The notes under the pieces are model-generated. The model was not told where the DNA came from and ran no database searches. It saw only the letters and a program-made list of their open reading frames with translations. This document shows positions 25,396-32,294 of a DNA stretch of 62,577 bases, in pieces. Origin of the DNA: an uncultured Nitrosospira sp. (GTDB taxonomy: Bacteria; Nitrospirota; Nitrospiria; Nitrospirales; Nitrospiraceae); the NCBI GenBank assembly GCA_900696515.1, contig CAADGK010000077.1, positions 1 through 62,577 of the forward strand. Reading direction: 5' to 3'. The translations under genes were made by a program, and so were the position numbers. Within the stretch, counting starts at the first letter, position 1, and the number at the start of each line of letters is the position of its first letter.

Positions 25396-26121
25396 TCACT
25401 TCGGCGCGATTTCGTAGACCAGCGTCACTGTGGCTTCAATCTTGAGTTCACCCGATGAAATCGGCACATCGCCGGCGCTCGCCTCCATCGCCATGCGTGC
25501 CATTGCCACCGCAGGCCTGACGACATGGCCCCCTTCATTGACCGACAGCACCCGCACAAGCTTTACATGAAGTGCTTCACCCAGCACCGATGCCTTCTCA
25601 CGTGCCTTGGCCGCGGCCTGTTTCAACGCACTGAGCCGTACCGATTGTTCTTCGCGTAACCCCCAGTGCAACCCCTGAAACGTGTTGGCGCCGGCCTTTA
25701 GGACTTCTTCGATCACCGTGCCGACCTTGTCGAGGGCACGGATTTCCACAGTCACCATGTTACTGACCACATAGCCGATGATTTCCGGGGACGCAGGTGA
25801 GACATCCATAGGACGGTTCGATGGCGGCCGATATTGCGGCGACACCGTAAACGACGATGTCTGGATCCGTTCTCTCTCAATCTGTAAGTCCCGCAGCCGG
25901 TCCATGACTTTGCTCATAACCGTACCGTTTCGCTTTTGTGCGTCAGCGAGGGACTTACTGGCAGTCTCCAAGCCGAACGACACAAAGGCCGTATCCGGCG
26001 CATGCGGGACAGTCCCGGTTTCACTGACGGTGAGGGTTGATGTCTCGGGTTTCGTCTCATCGTGTGCCCACGTCATGGTTGGCACCCCAAGCACCAACAC
26101 CAACAACCAGATGATCCCCAT
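25396..26121 (-). CDS. SIMPL-domain (DUF541) periplasmic protein
   Basis: 241 aa. The signal peptide ends at TWAHD (about residue 19). The mature protein fits the SIMPL/DUF541 family: LTVSETGTVPHAPDTAFVSFG near the start, AQKRNGTVMSKVMDRLRDLQIERERIQTS in the middle, the conserved LKQAAAKAREKASVLGEAL helix, and a final VTVTLVYE-type strand. Family members such as BP26 and E. coli YggE form periplasmic rings; a role in oxidative stress tolerance has been suggested. Monocistronic and divergent from the thioredoxin-like gene. Confidence 0.9.
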   Translation of the reverse strand: MGIIWLLVLVLGVPTMTWAHDETKPETSTLTVSETGTVPHAPDTAFVSFGLETASKSLADAQKRNGTVMSKVMDRLRDLQIERERIQTSSFTVSPQYRPPSNRPMDVSPASPEIIGYVVSNMVTVEIRALDKVGTVIEEVLKAGANTFQGLHWGLREEQSVRLSALKQAAAKAREKASVLGEALHVKLVRVLSVNEGGHVVRPAVAMARMAMEASAGDVPISSGELKIEATVTLVYEIAPK

Positions 26122-26300
26122 GGCAAGCTCCTTTCATAGACAATCCTGTTCAGCGCCGCTACGCTCCCGCCATCCTTATCCGCATGTAGTGGGAACAGCT
26201 TACTTCCCGCTCCACAATGATGCAAGGAGCACAGCCTTCATAGCGACTTGCCCCCTGCTCAAGATATCCGGCATCTTCTTTCTTGGAGGGGCAATAACTT

Positions 26301-26876
26301 ATGGCCATGACTTCAACTATGCTGCCGCTTGGAACCACAGCACCGCCGTTCGTTTTGCAGGACGTCGTAACCGGACAACGCTACTCGCTCGACTCGTTCA
26401 CTGCGAAGACAGGCCTGCTCGTTATGTTCATCTGCCGGCACTGTCCCTATGTGGTGCATGTGGAGCAGGAACTTGCCAGGCTCGGACATGACTATCAGAA
26501 AACGAATTTGGGAATCATCGCCATCAGCAGCAATGATCCCGTCACCTATCCCGATGATGCACCGTCAAGGCTAAAGGAAATGGCCGTACGTCTGGGCTTG
26601 ACCTTTCCATTCTGTCACGACGAGACCCAGGAGGTCGCAAAAGCCTATCGCGCCGCCTGTACTCCGGAATTCTATCTCTTTGATCGAGATCGCCGCCTGG
26701 CCTACCATGGACAACTCGATGACAGCCGCCCCGGCAACAACAGGCCGGTCACAGGTCACGATCTCCGCACAGCCATCCAAGCCGTGCTCACCGGTAATCC
26801 CGTTGAGGGCAAGCAGAGACCCAGCATAGGCTGCAGCATCAAGTGGAAACCGGGTCATGCTCCGCCTTACGCTTGA
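26301..26876 (+). CDS. Thioredoxin-fold (AhpC/TSA-type) protein
   Basis: 191 aa, apparently cytoplasmic. Typical layout: GTTAPPFVLQDVVTGQ, active-site region VMFICRHCPYVVHVEQEL with a CxxC pair, IAISSNDPVTYPDDAPSRLKEMA, the cis-Pro segment ACTPEFYLFDRD, and GQLDDSRPGNN. This matches the peroxiredoxin-like thioredoxin subfamily in which CRHCPY is conserved. Probably a thiol reductase or peroxidase; substrate unknown. Strong Shine-Dalgarno GGAGGGG about 8 bases before the ATG. Confidence 0.9.
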   Translation: MAMTSTMLPLGTTAPPFVLQDVVTGQRYSLDSFTAKTGLLVMFICRHCPYVVHVEQELARLGHDYQKTNLGIIAISSNDPVTYPDDAPSRLKEMAVRLGLTFPFCHDETQEVAKAYRAACTPEFYLFDRDRRLAYHGQLDDSRPGNNRPVTGHDLRTAIQAVLTGNPVEGKQRPSIGCSIKWKPGHAPPYA

Positions 26877-27102
26877 GAGGCGATTGAACAAGAGCCCCTC
26901 CGCATCGTACTCAAACCCTGTAAGCCTGTTCAGCTCGCAAGGCCCAACCCCGCTGAGACTCCATCTATCCACCTGACAGTAAAACGGTCATGCAAAGACG
27001 TCTGGCGTCTCAGCCGCTATGGAATCCAAGAATTCCAACCGGTTACCTAAAATCCTGCCGTTGAAATTCGAAGTGGCACGAGAATTCACATTCCACATCT
27101 TC

Positions 27103-27340
27103 TGTGGATAGCCCTGTGCATAAAGTGCAGAATTCTATAAAAGACGGTGCAAATGGCGTGTGAATTTATCAAATCGCCTATTTTTTAGGCATCCGCTTCA
27201 TCTTGCCATCACCACAAGTAATAGTGGTAACAGCCTGAGTTCATTGCGTTCTTGCATATTCCTAGAAATAAAGCTTGACACAATTCATGAAGGACTCCCT
27301 CATCACGACGTTCATGTCACCAATCCCATGGTTATCCACA
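27103..27340. other. Cluster of DnaA-box-like sites
   Basis: Plus-strand TTATCCACA (27332-27340) matches the bacterial DnaA box exactly. TGTGGATAG (27103-27111) and TGTGCATAA (27115-27123) are one-mismatch boxes on the other strand. They lie in a gene-free, AT-richer stretch. No dnaA, parAB or gidA gene is nearby, so an origin is doubtful; titration sites or chance remain possible. Confidence 0.25.
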
Positions 27341-27602
27341 GGTTCAGCACATTTCTGGGGATGACTGCTCTCAGCAGCAGGAGCGAGGTTTCGTTTCTGT
27401 CAAGAGGCGGGAGCAAGAAAGAGGGCTTAAAAATACGCTAAAGAGGACCTAGGGACGAAACTCCTGCAACCAGGTCCACATGGCACAGCACACATACCCT
27501 GGCCATGTTTCAGGAGCAGTCCGGATGGTCTAGCGGATCACTATCTCCGGACCGGATGGAATGGAGCCAAGTGGGAAACCGAGCATGAAGCGGGAGAACA
27601 GC

Positions 27603-27636
27603 CTACCAGGCGTAGGCTTCGGGTGCAGCCCCCCGA
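27603..27636 (-). pseudogene. Remnant resembling the 3' end of an aldo/keto reductase gene
   Basis: Read on the minus strand up to a TAG stop, this encodes RGAAPEAYAW, nearly the same as the last residues of the intact aldo/keto reductase in this window (GGTAPEAYAW, ending at 34196). The DNA match is about 22 of 24 bases (TACCAGGCGTAGGC and flanks). Upstream similarity is not convincing, so it may be a very short relic or coincidence. Confidence 0.3.
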
Positions 27637-27801
27637 TCCTGGCAAAGGCCGGTCCGAATCAGTGAGCCACGAAGATGTTTGCACGAATGCGATGAAGCCT
27701 GAGAAATCGGTCACGCTGGGAGGGGGCAGGACGCACGAGAGATAGCAGAGATAGAACAGCCCGCGGCAACTTCACATCTGACAGCATCCCCTGATCGCAA
27801 T

Positions 27802-27880
27802 GGGAACAGGAATCAAGCAATGGATATTGCGCGGAAACTGAGACGAGATCGGACAGATATTTTTAGAAGCGACCGGCAGG
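27802..27880. repeat. Dispersed repeat, copy 1
   Basis: Shares GGGAACAGGAATCAAGC, a diverged middle, and TCGGACAGAT...AGAAGCGACCGGCAG with the segment at 31993-32070 in the same orientation. Non-coding in both places. Resembles flanking repeats left by small mobile elements; type not identified. Confidence 0.45.
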
Positions 27881-28148
27881 CCCCGAGCCAAAGCAGAAGT
27901 TCATGACCGACCGCCACCAGCAGGGGGGCTCACACCGATCCGTATAACCACCCGTGCTCAATGGTCGATGGGCCATAACGCATTGTACTCCCCGTCGATG
28001 ATGGGATATTGTTCACGACCATTGAACGTGTGCTACAGGGATAAAAATTGCAGACTCTGTTCCGTATGAGGGTCGCCTAAATATAGTTGGGCATCGTTGG
28101 ATGAGTTTTAATCGAGCAACCAATAACCAAAATGGAAAGGATATGACG

Positions 28149-28442
28149 ATGCGATTCATGATCACATGGAAACTGCACCCTGGGAAGCTTCACGACGCGC
28201 TTGCGCATTTTTCGCAGATGACGCTGGAGCAAGAAATGTCCGGATTGGGCAGCAGCACCAAACTGATTGGCCGCTGGCATTGCCTGGTGAATGGAACGGG
28301 GGTCGCAATTTGCGAGTCTGACAGTACTGAGATGGTTTCCAACTGGTTGTTGAACTGGAACACCATTATGGATTTTGAAATTGCACCTGTTTTGAATGAC
28401 GAGGAGACACGGGCCCTCGGCAAGAATCGTCCGAAACGGTGA
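28149..28442 (+). CDS. DUF3303-like small protein
   Basis: 97 aa from the ATG at 28149 (AAAGG 8 bases upstream); an ATG two codons earlier is too close to the Shine-Dalgarno. The start MRFMITWKLHPGKLHDALAHFS and the later GRWHCLVNGTGVAICESDS and LLNWNTIMDFEIAPVL fit the DUF3303 family, an alpha/beta ferredoxin-like fold related to dimeric barrel proteins. Function unknown. It begins the accessory region and has no clear partner gene. Confidence 0.75.
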   Translation: MRFMITWKLHPGKLHDALAHFSQMTLEQEMSGLGSSTKLIGRWHCLVNGTGVAICESDSTEMVSNWLLNWNTIMDFEIAPVLNDEETRALGKNRPKR

Positions 28443-28540
28443 GCATCAACAACGTGCGCATGTGGCAGTTGCCCGACCGAACCCCGGCCTGGTGCACTGC
28501 GGTTCCCTCAGACATCGAACCTAATCACAAGGAGATCACC

Positions 28541-29077
28541 ATGAGCTTCCTCCGAGTCACTCGTGCCGCCACAGCCGTCGTGGCTCTGGGCGCGTTGTCC
28601 AGCGCTGCAGCCGAGACCAACAGCGAAATCGCAGGCCGCCTGATCGACAAGCAAAGCACCGCCGTACCGGCCTGTGCGCTGCTTTCCGATCAAGAGATCA
28701 CCAAGATGACGGGACGACCTTCCTACACGAAGGCCGAGGGCGTGCAACTCAAGAACGGCGGCTCGTCGTGCACCTGGGACAGCGGGGTTAACATCAACCT
28801 GTTCTCCGGGCCACGCTCGGCCGAACAGCACGAGGATTTCCTGAAAGCCTTCAAGCAGGACAAGACCCCGCGGCAGACCGTTTCTGGCCTCGGCGACAGT
28901 GCGTACGCGACGGCATGGATGGGCAACCATTACCAGGGCAATCACGCCGTGCTGGTGGTGCGCAAGGGCGTTCACACGATGGGCATCTCGCTGCAGGCCG
29001 AGGGCGGCGAAACGCCGCAGTCGGTGCAGCCCAAGTTGATAGCGGTGGCCAAGGCGGCGTTGGCCAAGCTGCCGTGA
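28541..29077 (+). CDS. Secreted protein, DUF3558-like
   Basis: 178 aa. A signal peptide covers residues 1-24 (TAVVALGALSSAAAE). The mature part has the pattern of DUF3558-type proteins: ACALLSDQEITKMTGRPSYT, a Cys-Trp pair (SSCTWDSG), GLGDSAYATAWMGNHYQGNHAVLVVRKG, and a final helix. Two Cys may form a disulfide. Strong Shine-Dalgarno AAGGAGAT before the ATG. Codon use is richer in GC and CTG/GCC than its neighbours, hinting at acquisition from another bacterium. Function unknown. Confidence 0.7.
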   Translation: MSFLRVTRAATAVVALGALSSAAAETNSEIAGRLIDKQSTAVPACALLSDQEITKMTGRPSYTKAEGVQLKNGGSSCTWDSGVNINLFSGPRSAEQHEDFLKAFKQDKTPRQTVSGLGDSAYATAWMGNHYQGNHAVLVVRKGVHTMGISLQAEGGETPQSVQPKLIAVAKAALAKLP

Positions 29078-29350
29078 ACGCGGCGGCTGATTGTGCCAGC
29101 GCTCGAATGCAAGAAATAAAAGTTAGTCAACAATTGCAAGGATGATTGAAGGGAACTGACCCGATGATTCGTTCCAGACGGTAGATGGCTCAATTTTAGA
29201 AAGGCGGTTTGCTGATTGGCACGGGAACCTGTGAGACATGGCCCCGTCCTTACGATTCATTGAGACAACAGCATGGCTCATCATTCACGAGCCGCGTTCA
29301 GAAAATAGGCTCTGACCCCGTGGCAATTCAAAGTCAATACTCATGCCTGA
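29078..29350. other. Spacer with fragments, no gene
   Basis: About 270 bases with no coding signal. Short phrases such as GCTCTGACCCC (29309-29319) and GCCTGACCCCA (29345-29355) resemble the repeated tracts that often flank small transposable elements; no element is intact. Confidence 0.35.
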
Positions 29351-29614
29351 CCCCACATCTTCGTTAAAACACGGAGAGACCTTGGCCTTCGTTTGCCTTG
29401 GTTGTTTCAAGCCGGGAAGCTACCCGAGCCTTTGCGTAGCTTATCTTTCTGCATTAAAGAGAATGGAAACGACGGGGCACACGCTGGAAGGCTGAACGAG
29501 ATAGACGCGAATGACCTACTGGATTTTACAGCAGCTTTGCTTGAACGGCTATACGCCGAACCAGAAAGACTTCGGCTTGCGCAGGAAAGACGTGATGCCC
29601 GGCGAAATGGTTAA
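29351..29614 (+). pseudogene. C-terminal fragment of a DUF4145-domain gene
   Basis: An open stretch of 87 codons whose translation ends KLPEPLRSLSFCIKENGND, GAHAGRLNEIDANDLLDFT and LLERLYAEPERLRLAQERR, a close fit to the C-terminal part of DUF4145 proteins. An in-frame stop at 29348 and the absence of the N-terminal domain and of a proper start show that this is a truncated relic. DUF4145 proteins often travel with mobile or defence islands. The remaining 330 bases to 29944 hold nothing I can identify. Confidence 0.6.
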
Positions 29615-29944
29615 CGTCTCGGCCAACTGGACGCCCCAACAACTGCTCTGCTGGTGCTCCGTCCGTGCTGCGCGCTCCGGCGCCGGTTGCCTCCAGCGTT
29701 AACGCGACACGACTGAGGACCGCTTGATAGGGGTGCAACCCCTTCGCCGAACCTCCGCACATGGCCGTTCTACGACCATCGCACCCGACCCAACGCAGAC
29801 GTACAGGGCGTCATTTGCCCTTCATCTGATCGAATATTCCGTTATCCCGGCTGCGCCCCAATCCGCTGCCGCTGCCGGTCTCACTGTCTGCAGTGACATC
29901 CGGAATTGTTTGGAGCGTTGATGGGGCAGGCCTGAGCGTACGGG
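29615..29944. other. Spacer without a gene
   Basis: 330 bases between the DUF4145 fragment and the 29945 gene. No open frame looks coding, and no repeats or hairpins of note were found. Confidence 0.4.
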
Positions 29945-30691
29945 TTACGACATGCCTTGTTCGACTAACCCATTCTCGATCGTGACGCCCATTCGTTCTA
30001 TCAGCCGCGTGAGTAAGGTGAAATGGGCGCGCGAGTCAGTCGCAACGGCCAGCTGTTCAGCCGTCGCCAGTTGGATGGTATACACCAGTGAGGCGGAGGT
30101 CTTCAGGAGGGCCAAGCCATAGTCGAAGAGATCCGCGTCTCTGCCGATGAGCCGTCGCCGGCTGAGTTGACGGATACCGGCCACCGTCAAGGGAGTCGTC
30201 TCGAATGAAATATCTTTCAACCGAACCACCAAAGGCTGCTCGGCATGGCCATCTGGGTGACGCCCCGTGATGTCTGTGCCGTCGAACAGACCGCGTTGGA
30301 ATCGGCGATTCTCCACCAGCGCGCGATGAAAGAGCCCACGCCACGTTGCATCGGTGAGATCACGATCCACGGCGAGACAGGTGTCCGGCGTGAGCGGTCC
30401 GCTGACGTTGTACCCCTGCACCAGTCGCTGGCTGGCCAGAAGGTCGGGGAAGGCATCGCCCATCCGTTCGGGAAAGGCCGTGGTCCCGCAGAACGGACTG
30501 ACTTGGATGGCCATATAGTCCCGGAAATGCACTTGCGGATACCGCGCCAGCAGCCACTGCAAGGTGCGCTCGTGGCACAGGTGGAACGGATAAAATAGGA
30601 CGCCGGATCGTGTCATGCCAGTCATGCAGCATAGCTGCTCTGCAACCGTATCGGCAAGCTGTCGTCCCACGCTCCTGAGGCATGATGACAA
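29945..30691 (-). CDS. Hypothetical protein of the accessory region
   Basis: Up to 248 aa; the true start may be one of the ATGs near codons 23-26 (MTGMTRSGVLFYPFHLCHERT). Family not recognised. It looks cytoplasmic and helical, with a conserved-looking FYPFHLCHERTLQWLLARYP N-terminus and several Cys/His (LCHE, PFCGTT). Length and composition support a real gene. It is transcribed away from the toxin-antitoxin pair, whose promoter overlaps its 5' end. Confidence 0.65.
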   Translation of the reverse strand: MSSCLRSVGRQLADTVAEQLCCMTGMTRSGVLFYPFHLCHERTLQWLLARYPQVHFRDYMAIQVSPFCGTTAFPERMGDAFPDLLASQRLVQGYNVSGPLTPDTCLAVDRDLTDATWRGLFHRALVENRRFQRGLFDGTDITGRHPDGHAEQPLVVRLKDISFETTPLTVAGIRQLSRRRLIGRDADLFDYGLALLKTSASLVYTIQLATAEQLAVATDSRAHFTLLTRLIERMGVTIENGLVEQGMS

Positions 30692-30713
30692 AAGGCATCG
30701 CCTTGCCTATACT
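30685..30713 (+). promoter_or_regulatory. Promoter of the toxin-antitoxin operon
   Basis: -35 ATGACA (30685-30690), 17-base spacer, -10 TATACT (30708-30713). The predicted transcription start falls at or within a couple of bases of the GTG start at 30720, so the mRNA should be leaderless; no Shine-Dalgarno precedes the GTG. The site is also the natural operator for autorepression by the antitoxin. Confidence 0.6.
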
Positions 30714-30719
30714 TTCCGG

Positions 30720-31001
30720 GTGAAAACATTTCGAGGGAATTCACGAAAGAACGAATTACTGAAAGCAGGTCGTGGCGTTTCCTTTGATGATGTGGTGTTG
30801 GCCACTGAAACTGGTGGATTGCTGGATGTTGTAGGACATCCCAATCCCACTCGGTATCCAAACCAAGGCCTCTTTGTCGTAGCCGTGAGTTCCTCTGTGT
30901 ATCTCGTGCCGCATGTTGAGGAAGTGGACTACGTGTTTCTGAAGACGATTATTCCGAGCCGCAAAGCCACGCGAGAGTATGGAATGAAGGGAAAGCTATG
31001 A
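30720..31001 (+). CDS. Toxin-like protein (BrnT/DUF4258-type) of a type II TA pair
   Basis: 93 aa from GTG at 30720. The sequence KNELLKAGRGVSFDDVVLAT, then GHPNPTRYPNQ, YLVPHVEEVD and the ending FLKTIIPSRKATREY follow the pattern of BrnT-like RelE-fold RNase toxins (KN..L...RGVSFEDV..., then IISARKAT). The reading frame is open for 35 codons further upstream, but homologues begin near this GTG. The stop overlaps the antitoxin start (ATGA). Toxin first, antitoxin second is the usual BrnTA order. Activity is inferred. Confidence 0.75.
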   Translation: MKTFRGNSRKNELLKAGRGVSFDDVVLATETGGLLDVVGHPNPTRYPNQGLFVVAVSSSVYLVPHVEEVDYVFLKTIIPSRKATREYGMKGKL

Positions 31002-31321
31002 AAACGCTTGATCGCTATGAGAAACACGTTCTGGCGGCGTTCGAGGCCGGTAAGCTGACCTCAACGGTGACGTCCGAGGCGGCATTGCGTCGATATCGCG
31101 AGTATGCTCGTGCGACCCTCAGCAAAAACAAGCGGGTCAATATTCGACTCTCCACCCCTGACCTTTCTGAAATCCAATCGCGCGCTGCGGAAGAAGGCAT
31201 TCCCTATCAAACGCTGATTGCGAGCGTCTTGCATAAGTTTGTGGCAGGCCGCTTTGCAGAAAAGCCATCGCGCCTCGCGACGCGCGCCAGCGGGCGTGGC
31301 AAGAAGCGCCGAGCGGCGTAA
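30998..31321 (+). CDS. RHH-type antitoxin (BrnA/CopG-like)
   Basis: 107 aa. The central segment NKRVNIRLSTPDLSEIQSRA, followed by GIPYQTLIASVLHKFVAGR, is typical of the ribbon-helix-helix DNA-binding antitoxins that pair with BrnT/DUF4258 toxins. The N-terminal 45 residues probably bind the toxin. The basic tail (RASGRGKKRRAA) is unusual. It is translationally coupled to the toxin by a four-base overlap, with AAGGGAAAG ahead of the ATG. It probably represses the shared promoter at 30685-30713. Confidence 0.8.
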   Translation: MKTLDRYEKHVLAAFEAGKLTSTVTSEAALRRYREYARATLSKNKRVNIRLSTPDLSEIQSRAAEEGIPYQTLIASVLHKFVAGRFAEKPSRLATRASGRGKKRRAA

Positions 31322-31620
31322 GACTGTGCACAGATTACGCCATAAAAAATGGAGAATTCAGCTGTTCGCTCGAGGCTTGGTCATTTGGCGAAACAGTGCA
31401 AGGTAAAAACGATTCCTTGTTTCACCTTGTGCCGAAATGGGTTAGGCCATGGAGCATCATAATTTGACCACCAGGTGCATTGTAACTGTAGGGTAATGGG
31501 TTGAGACAAGAAACAAGATCTGACGCTGATTTCATCTCACAATAACCAGTGGGTCATTGCGCACCAAGCGGCGGGGGAAGTAGAAGAGAACACCTTGCGC
31601 CCGCATGAAGGAGGCATCCC
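31322..31620. other. Spacer with an imperfect hairpin
   Basis: About 300 gene-free bases. At 31397-31432, GCAAGGTAAAAAC faces GTTTCACCTTGTGC to give an imperfect stem of about 12 pairs. There is no T run after it on either strand, so it is not a classical terminator. A clear Shine-Dalgarno (AAGGAGG) ends the spacer. Confidence 0.45.
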
Positions 31621-31824
31621 ATGGATAATGATCCCCCCTCTGCCCTCTATGCCCTGGGTGCGACGTTCCTGTATGTCCTTCCAACCTTTCTCGCCCTCGC
31701 ACGAGGCCACCCCAACTCCTTCCTGCTTGCGATCGTGAATCTCTCGCTCGGATGGACCGTAATAGGCTGGGTGGGCGCGTTGGTCTGGTCGCTCACGAAG
31801 CAACCTCGTGGAGGGAAATCGTGA
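31621..31824 (+). CDS. Superinfection-immunity-like small membrane protein
   Basis: 67 aa with two membrane helices (about 9-25 and 34-58). ATFLYVLPTFLALARGHPNS followed by IVNLSLGWTVIGWVGALVWS is the signature of the phage T4 Imm-like superinfection immunity family, whose T4 member blocks injection of DNA by a second phage. Many bacterial members are of unknown role. AAGGAGG lies 6 bases before the ATG. Its stop overlaps the next tiny gene (GTGA). It may act in phage exclusion; this is inference. Confidence 0.8.
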   Translation: MDNDPPSALYALGATFLYVLPTFLALARGHPNSFLLAIVNLSLGWTVIGWVGALVWSLTKQPRGGKS

Positions 31825-31940
31825 CTGAGCACAAGGTCAAAATAGCGGCAGCCCACAAGGGAAAGACGGTGAAGGATTTTCTGATGGAACTCGCGATTCA
31901 GGAACTAGAACGGAAGGGCATCTTGCCGAGGGGAAAGTGA
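31821..31940 (+). CDS. 39-aa ribbon-helix-helix-like protein
   Basis: 39 aa, starting at GTG 31821, which overlaps the stop of the superinfection-immunity gene by four bases (GTGA). The sequence VTEHKVKIAAAHKGKTVKDF, then LMELAIQELERKGIL, looks like the helix-turn part of an RHH DNA-binding protein with a conserved KTVKDFLMEL segment, as in ParG or small antitoxins. The coupling suggests it regulates or works with the immunity-like membrane protein. No toxin partner is seen. Confidence 0.55.
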   Translation: MTEHKVKIAAAHKGKTVKDFLMELAIQELERKGILPRGK

Positions 31941-32294
31941 CCAAGCGAGACAAAATGAATGGAAGCGTATTAGTAGGATCCAGCAAAGAAAAGGGAACAG
32001 GAGTCAAGCCATATAAATTGGCCAGAAACGGAAACGTGTCGGACAGATGCTGTCAGAGGCAACCGGCAGCGATCGACCCACCCCGGTCGATTGCTCTTAG
32101 CTGTAACAACTATCCAGATGTGAGGAAGGAACCCAAGAAAAGAGATATGGACGCCTTTGATCGACAGGGATAGACTGCTAGGCGCGGGGGAAAAGCTCTG
32201 ACTTCTGGGGAAGGCCCGTTCGGGAGCCCGTCTCACTCACATACCCTGGCCGGGTGATCTGGCGGAGCGCACAGACCAACCAGAGGAGGTTCTC
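31941..32294. other. Spacer with repeat remnants before the RTX gene
   Basis: 354 bases, no gene. Bases 31993-32070 are related to 27802-27880. CACATACCCTGGCC at about 32239-32252 also occurs near 27489-27502. The last bases carry the Shine-Dalgarno GAGGAGGTT of the RTX gene. Confidence 0.5.
31993..32070. repeat. Dispersed repeat, copy 2
   Basis: Begins GGGAACAGGAGTCAAGC and ends TCGGACAGATG...AGAGGCAACCGGCAG, aligning with 27802-27880 in the same orientation with moderate divergence. Confidence 0.45.

Larger units (their letters stand above)
26877..28148. other. 1.27-kb region without an intact gene
   Basis: No credible coding sequence. Bases 27060-27400 are relatively AT-rich and contain DnaA-box-like nonamers and a small hairpin (GCCTATTTTTTAGGC at 27174-27188). 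Bases 27600-27640 look like the decayed 3' end of an aldo/keto reductase gene. Bases 27802-27880 are related to 31993-32070. The patchwork suggests repeated insertion and deletion at the left edge of an accessory region. Confidence 0.5.

Noticed and set aside
27060-27090. Sigma-54 promoter suggested by TGGCAC at about 27074
   Set aside because: The -12 element (TTGC type) is missing at the right distance and no gene follows closely.
27160-27441. 93-codon frame in the gene-free 27-kb stretch
   Set aside because: No ribosome binding site, no recognisable pattern, Ser/Arg-rich low-quality translation; more likely non-coding.
26877-28148. tRNA, rRNA or CRISPR array in the gene-poor stretch
   Set aside because: No cloverleaf with TTCRA arm, no rRNA-like sequence, and no evenly spaced direct repeats were found here or elsewhere in the window.
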